Of a stretch of 64,000 bases of DNA, positions 63,110-64,000 are shown in pieces. Below the pieces are notes generated by a model that did not search any database, had not been told where the DNA came from, and saw only the letters and a list, made by a program, of their open reading frames with translations. Position numbers and translations under genes: made by a program. The first letter of the stretch is position 1; each line of letters opens with the position of its first letter. This stretch comes from Candidatus Kapaibacterium sp. (GTDB lineage Bacteria > Bacteroidota > Ignavibacteria > Kapaibacteriales > UBA2268): positions 1-64,000 of the forward strand of contig JAPLFL010000118.1 in NCBI GenBank assembly GCA_026390695.1, given 5' to 3'.

Positions 63110-64000
63110 TTAAAGTCCGGCTAACATTTTCCTGTATTTATCTGCTTCTGAAATATTCCCTGCTAATTGTTGAGCATTTATCATAATCCCGATAGCATTT
63201 TTATTCTTAGGATTTAGTGCCAATGAACGAGATAATGCGTTTATTGCTTCTTTGAACTGATGACGGTTCAGATAAATCAATCCAAGATTGCTGAACAAAT
63301 CCGGATTACTATAATTAGGATTATATTTCAAAGCCTGCTGATAGTGAACAAAAGCCGAATCCTGCTGATTGAGCTGATGATAAATAACGCCAAATCTATA
63401 CTCAAATTCAGGATCATTAAACATAGCACTTTTTAAAGAATCCATTAATTTGATAATATCCTGAAAATGGTTCGACGCAGCAAATTCGTTTGTTTTATTT
63501 TGAATGACTACACTCAAATGTTGCTGTGCCTGTGGCCAGACTGAGTTTATTGTTGAACCGCTGTCCATCTTGATAGCCTGACGATATTCCGGAATTGCAG
63601 AATCCCATTTGGCAGAGTTTAAGTAATAAAAGCCGAGAAGAAAATGAACCCTTGCGTGAGAGGGAAAGTCTTTTGCTAAAACACGTAACTTGTCTCCGCC
63701 TTCTTCTAATAAGCTGGCTTTGAGGGCAGGATCTGTAACTTTTCGAGATGAGTCAACCAATAGAGCTGCTGCATACCAGGGATCAACGACTTTTACTCCC
63801 CAGTCAACAAGCAGTAATGAATAAATAATGACTGCTAATGCTAATATTGAAATCCAGATGATTTTCTTTGGATTAACTGCCGCTTTAACAGACTTTGAAT
63901 TTTGTATTGTACTTATATTAATGTCTGATTCAGAGCCAACTTTAGAGCTTGATTTTTGAATTATTTTTTTTGAATTTTCCTGACTTGATTTCTTGTAATG
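63110..64000 (-). CDS. Membrane-anchored TPR protein, start beyond window
   Basis: The frame is open from 64000 to the stop at 63110, so the gene begins outside the window. The visible part has a polar N-terminal stretch, one membrane helix near 63865-63800 (IIWISILALAVIIYSLLLV) and then three to five TPR repeats (ARVHFLLGFYYLNSAKWDSAIPEYRQAIKMD, SAFVHYQQALKYNPNY, FKEAINALSRSLALNPKNKNA). A shorter frame from a TTG at 63760 would lose the anchor and is unlikely. It precedes the OPT gene with a gap of 89 bases. Function is unknown; TPRs suggest a protein-binding role. Confidence 0.8.
   Translation of the reverse strand, partial: HYKKSSQENSKKIIQKSSSKVGSESDINISTIQNSKSVKAAVNPKKIIWISILALAVIIYSLLLVDWGVKVVDPWYAAALLVDSSRKVTDPALKASLLEEGGDKLRVLAKDFPSHARVHFLLGFYYLNSAKWDSAIPEYRQAIKMDSGSTINSVWPQAQQHLSVVIQNKTNEFAASNHFQDIIKLMDSLKSAMFNDPEFEYRFGVIYHQLNQQDSAFVHYQQALKYNPNYSNPDLFSNLGLIYLNRHQFKEAINALSRSLALNPKNKNAIGIMINAQQLAGNISEADKYRKMLAGL

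Noticed and set aside
1-64000. CRISPR array
   Set aside because: No regularly spaced repeats of 20-40 bases and no cas-like gene were seen.

Overview
This 64 kb window is AT-rich chromosomal DNA from a Gram-negative bacterium of the Bacteroidota/Chlorobiota (FCB) group. The pointers are a type IX secretion C-terminal sorting domain (protein at 52010-54016), PD40-OmpA envelope proteins, Bat-type proteins, DUF3467, an MCE-domain lipid-transport protein and several promoters resembling the Bacteroidetes pattern TTTG-N19-TAnnTTTG. An Ignavibacteria- or Kapabacteria-like lineage is my best guess, not a proven placement.

Layout. Positions 1-4.4 kb are accessory DNA. An insertion sequence running off the left edge has cut a DUF1648 membrane-protein gene, and next to it lies a three-gene operon: SPPY-type DNA methyltransferase, AIPR-family protein, TdeIII-like restriction endonuclease. 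Positions 4.5-20 kb are mostly minus-strand core genes: etfBA, rsmD, a PilM-like protein, a CASTOR/POLLUX-like channel, ubiE/menG, a patatin outer-membrane protein broken by a T11 tract, acylphosphatase, a GH2-like membrane protein lacking its nucleophile, cheV and rsmB. Positions 20-31 kb are mostly plus-strand genes: an outer-membrane barrel, a PD40-OmpA protein, recN, a TPR protein, DUF3467, a FemAB-like acyltransferase, a glycosyltransferase and a CHASE histidine kinase. At 32-36 kb are an epimerase and an alr-scpA-scpB cluster. At 36-43.6 kb are a second PD40-OmpA lipoprotein, BatA, an MFS exporter, HPr plus enzyme I, and a formylglycine-enzyme-like lipoprotein.

Positions 43743-48165 hold a compact 4.4 kb integrative element inserted in the 3' end of the initiator tRNA(fMet) gene. 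It carries a tyrosine integrase, an AlpA-like HTH protein, a phage pII-like replication protein, a terminase-small-subunit-like HTH protein and a lipoprotein cargo gene. It also has clear att repeats, repeated candidate integrase arm sites and a direct repeat bracketing rep. The gene set recalls phage satellites or small mobilisable elements.

From 48 kb to the end are core genes: a two-domain glycosyltransferase, rdgB, a T9SS-secreted protein, an AAA/TPR protein, murI, nadD, a lipoprotein resembling the cargo gene of the element, a BatD-like protein, an MCE/MlaD protein, an OPT transporter and the start-less part of a membrane-anchored TPR protein. No CRISPR array or rRNA was seen; the only tRNA recognised is tRNA(fMet). 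The observations most worth following up are the integrative element, the methyltransferase-AIPR-nuclease operon, the T11 tract in the patatin gene and the probable pseudo-glycosidase.
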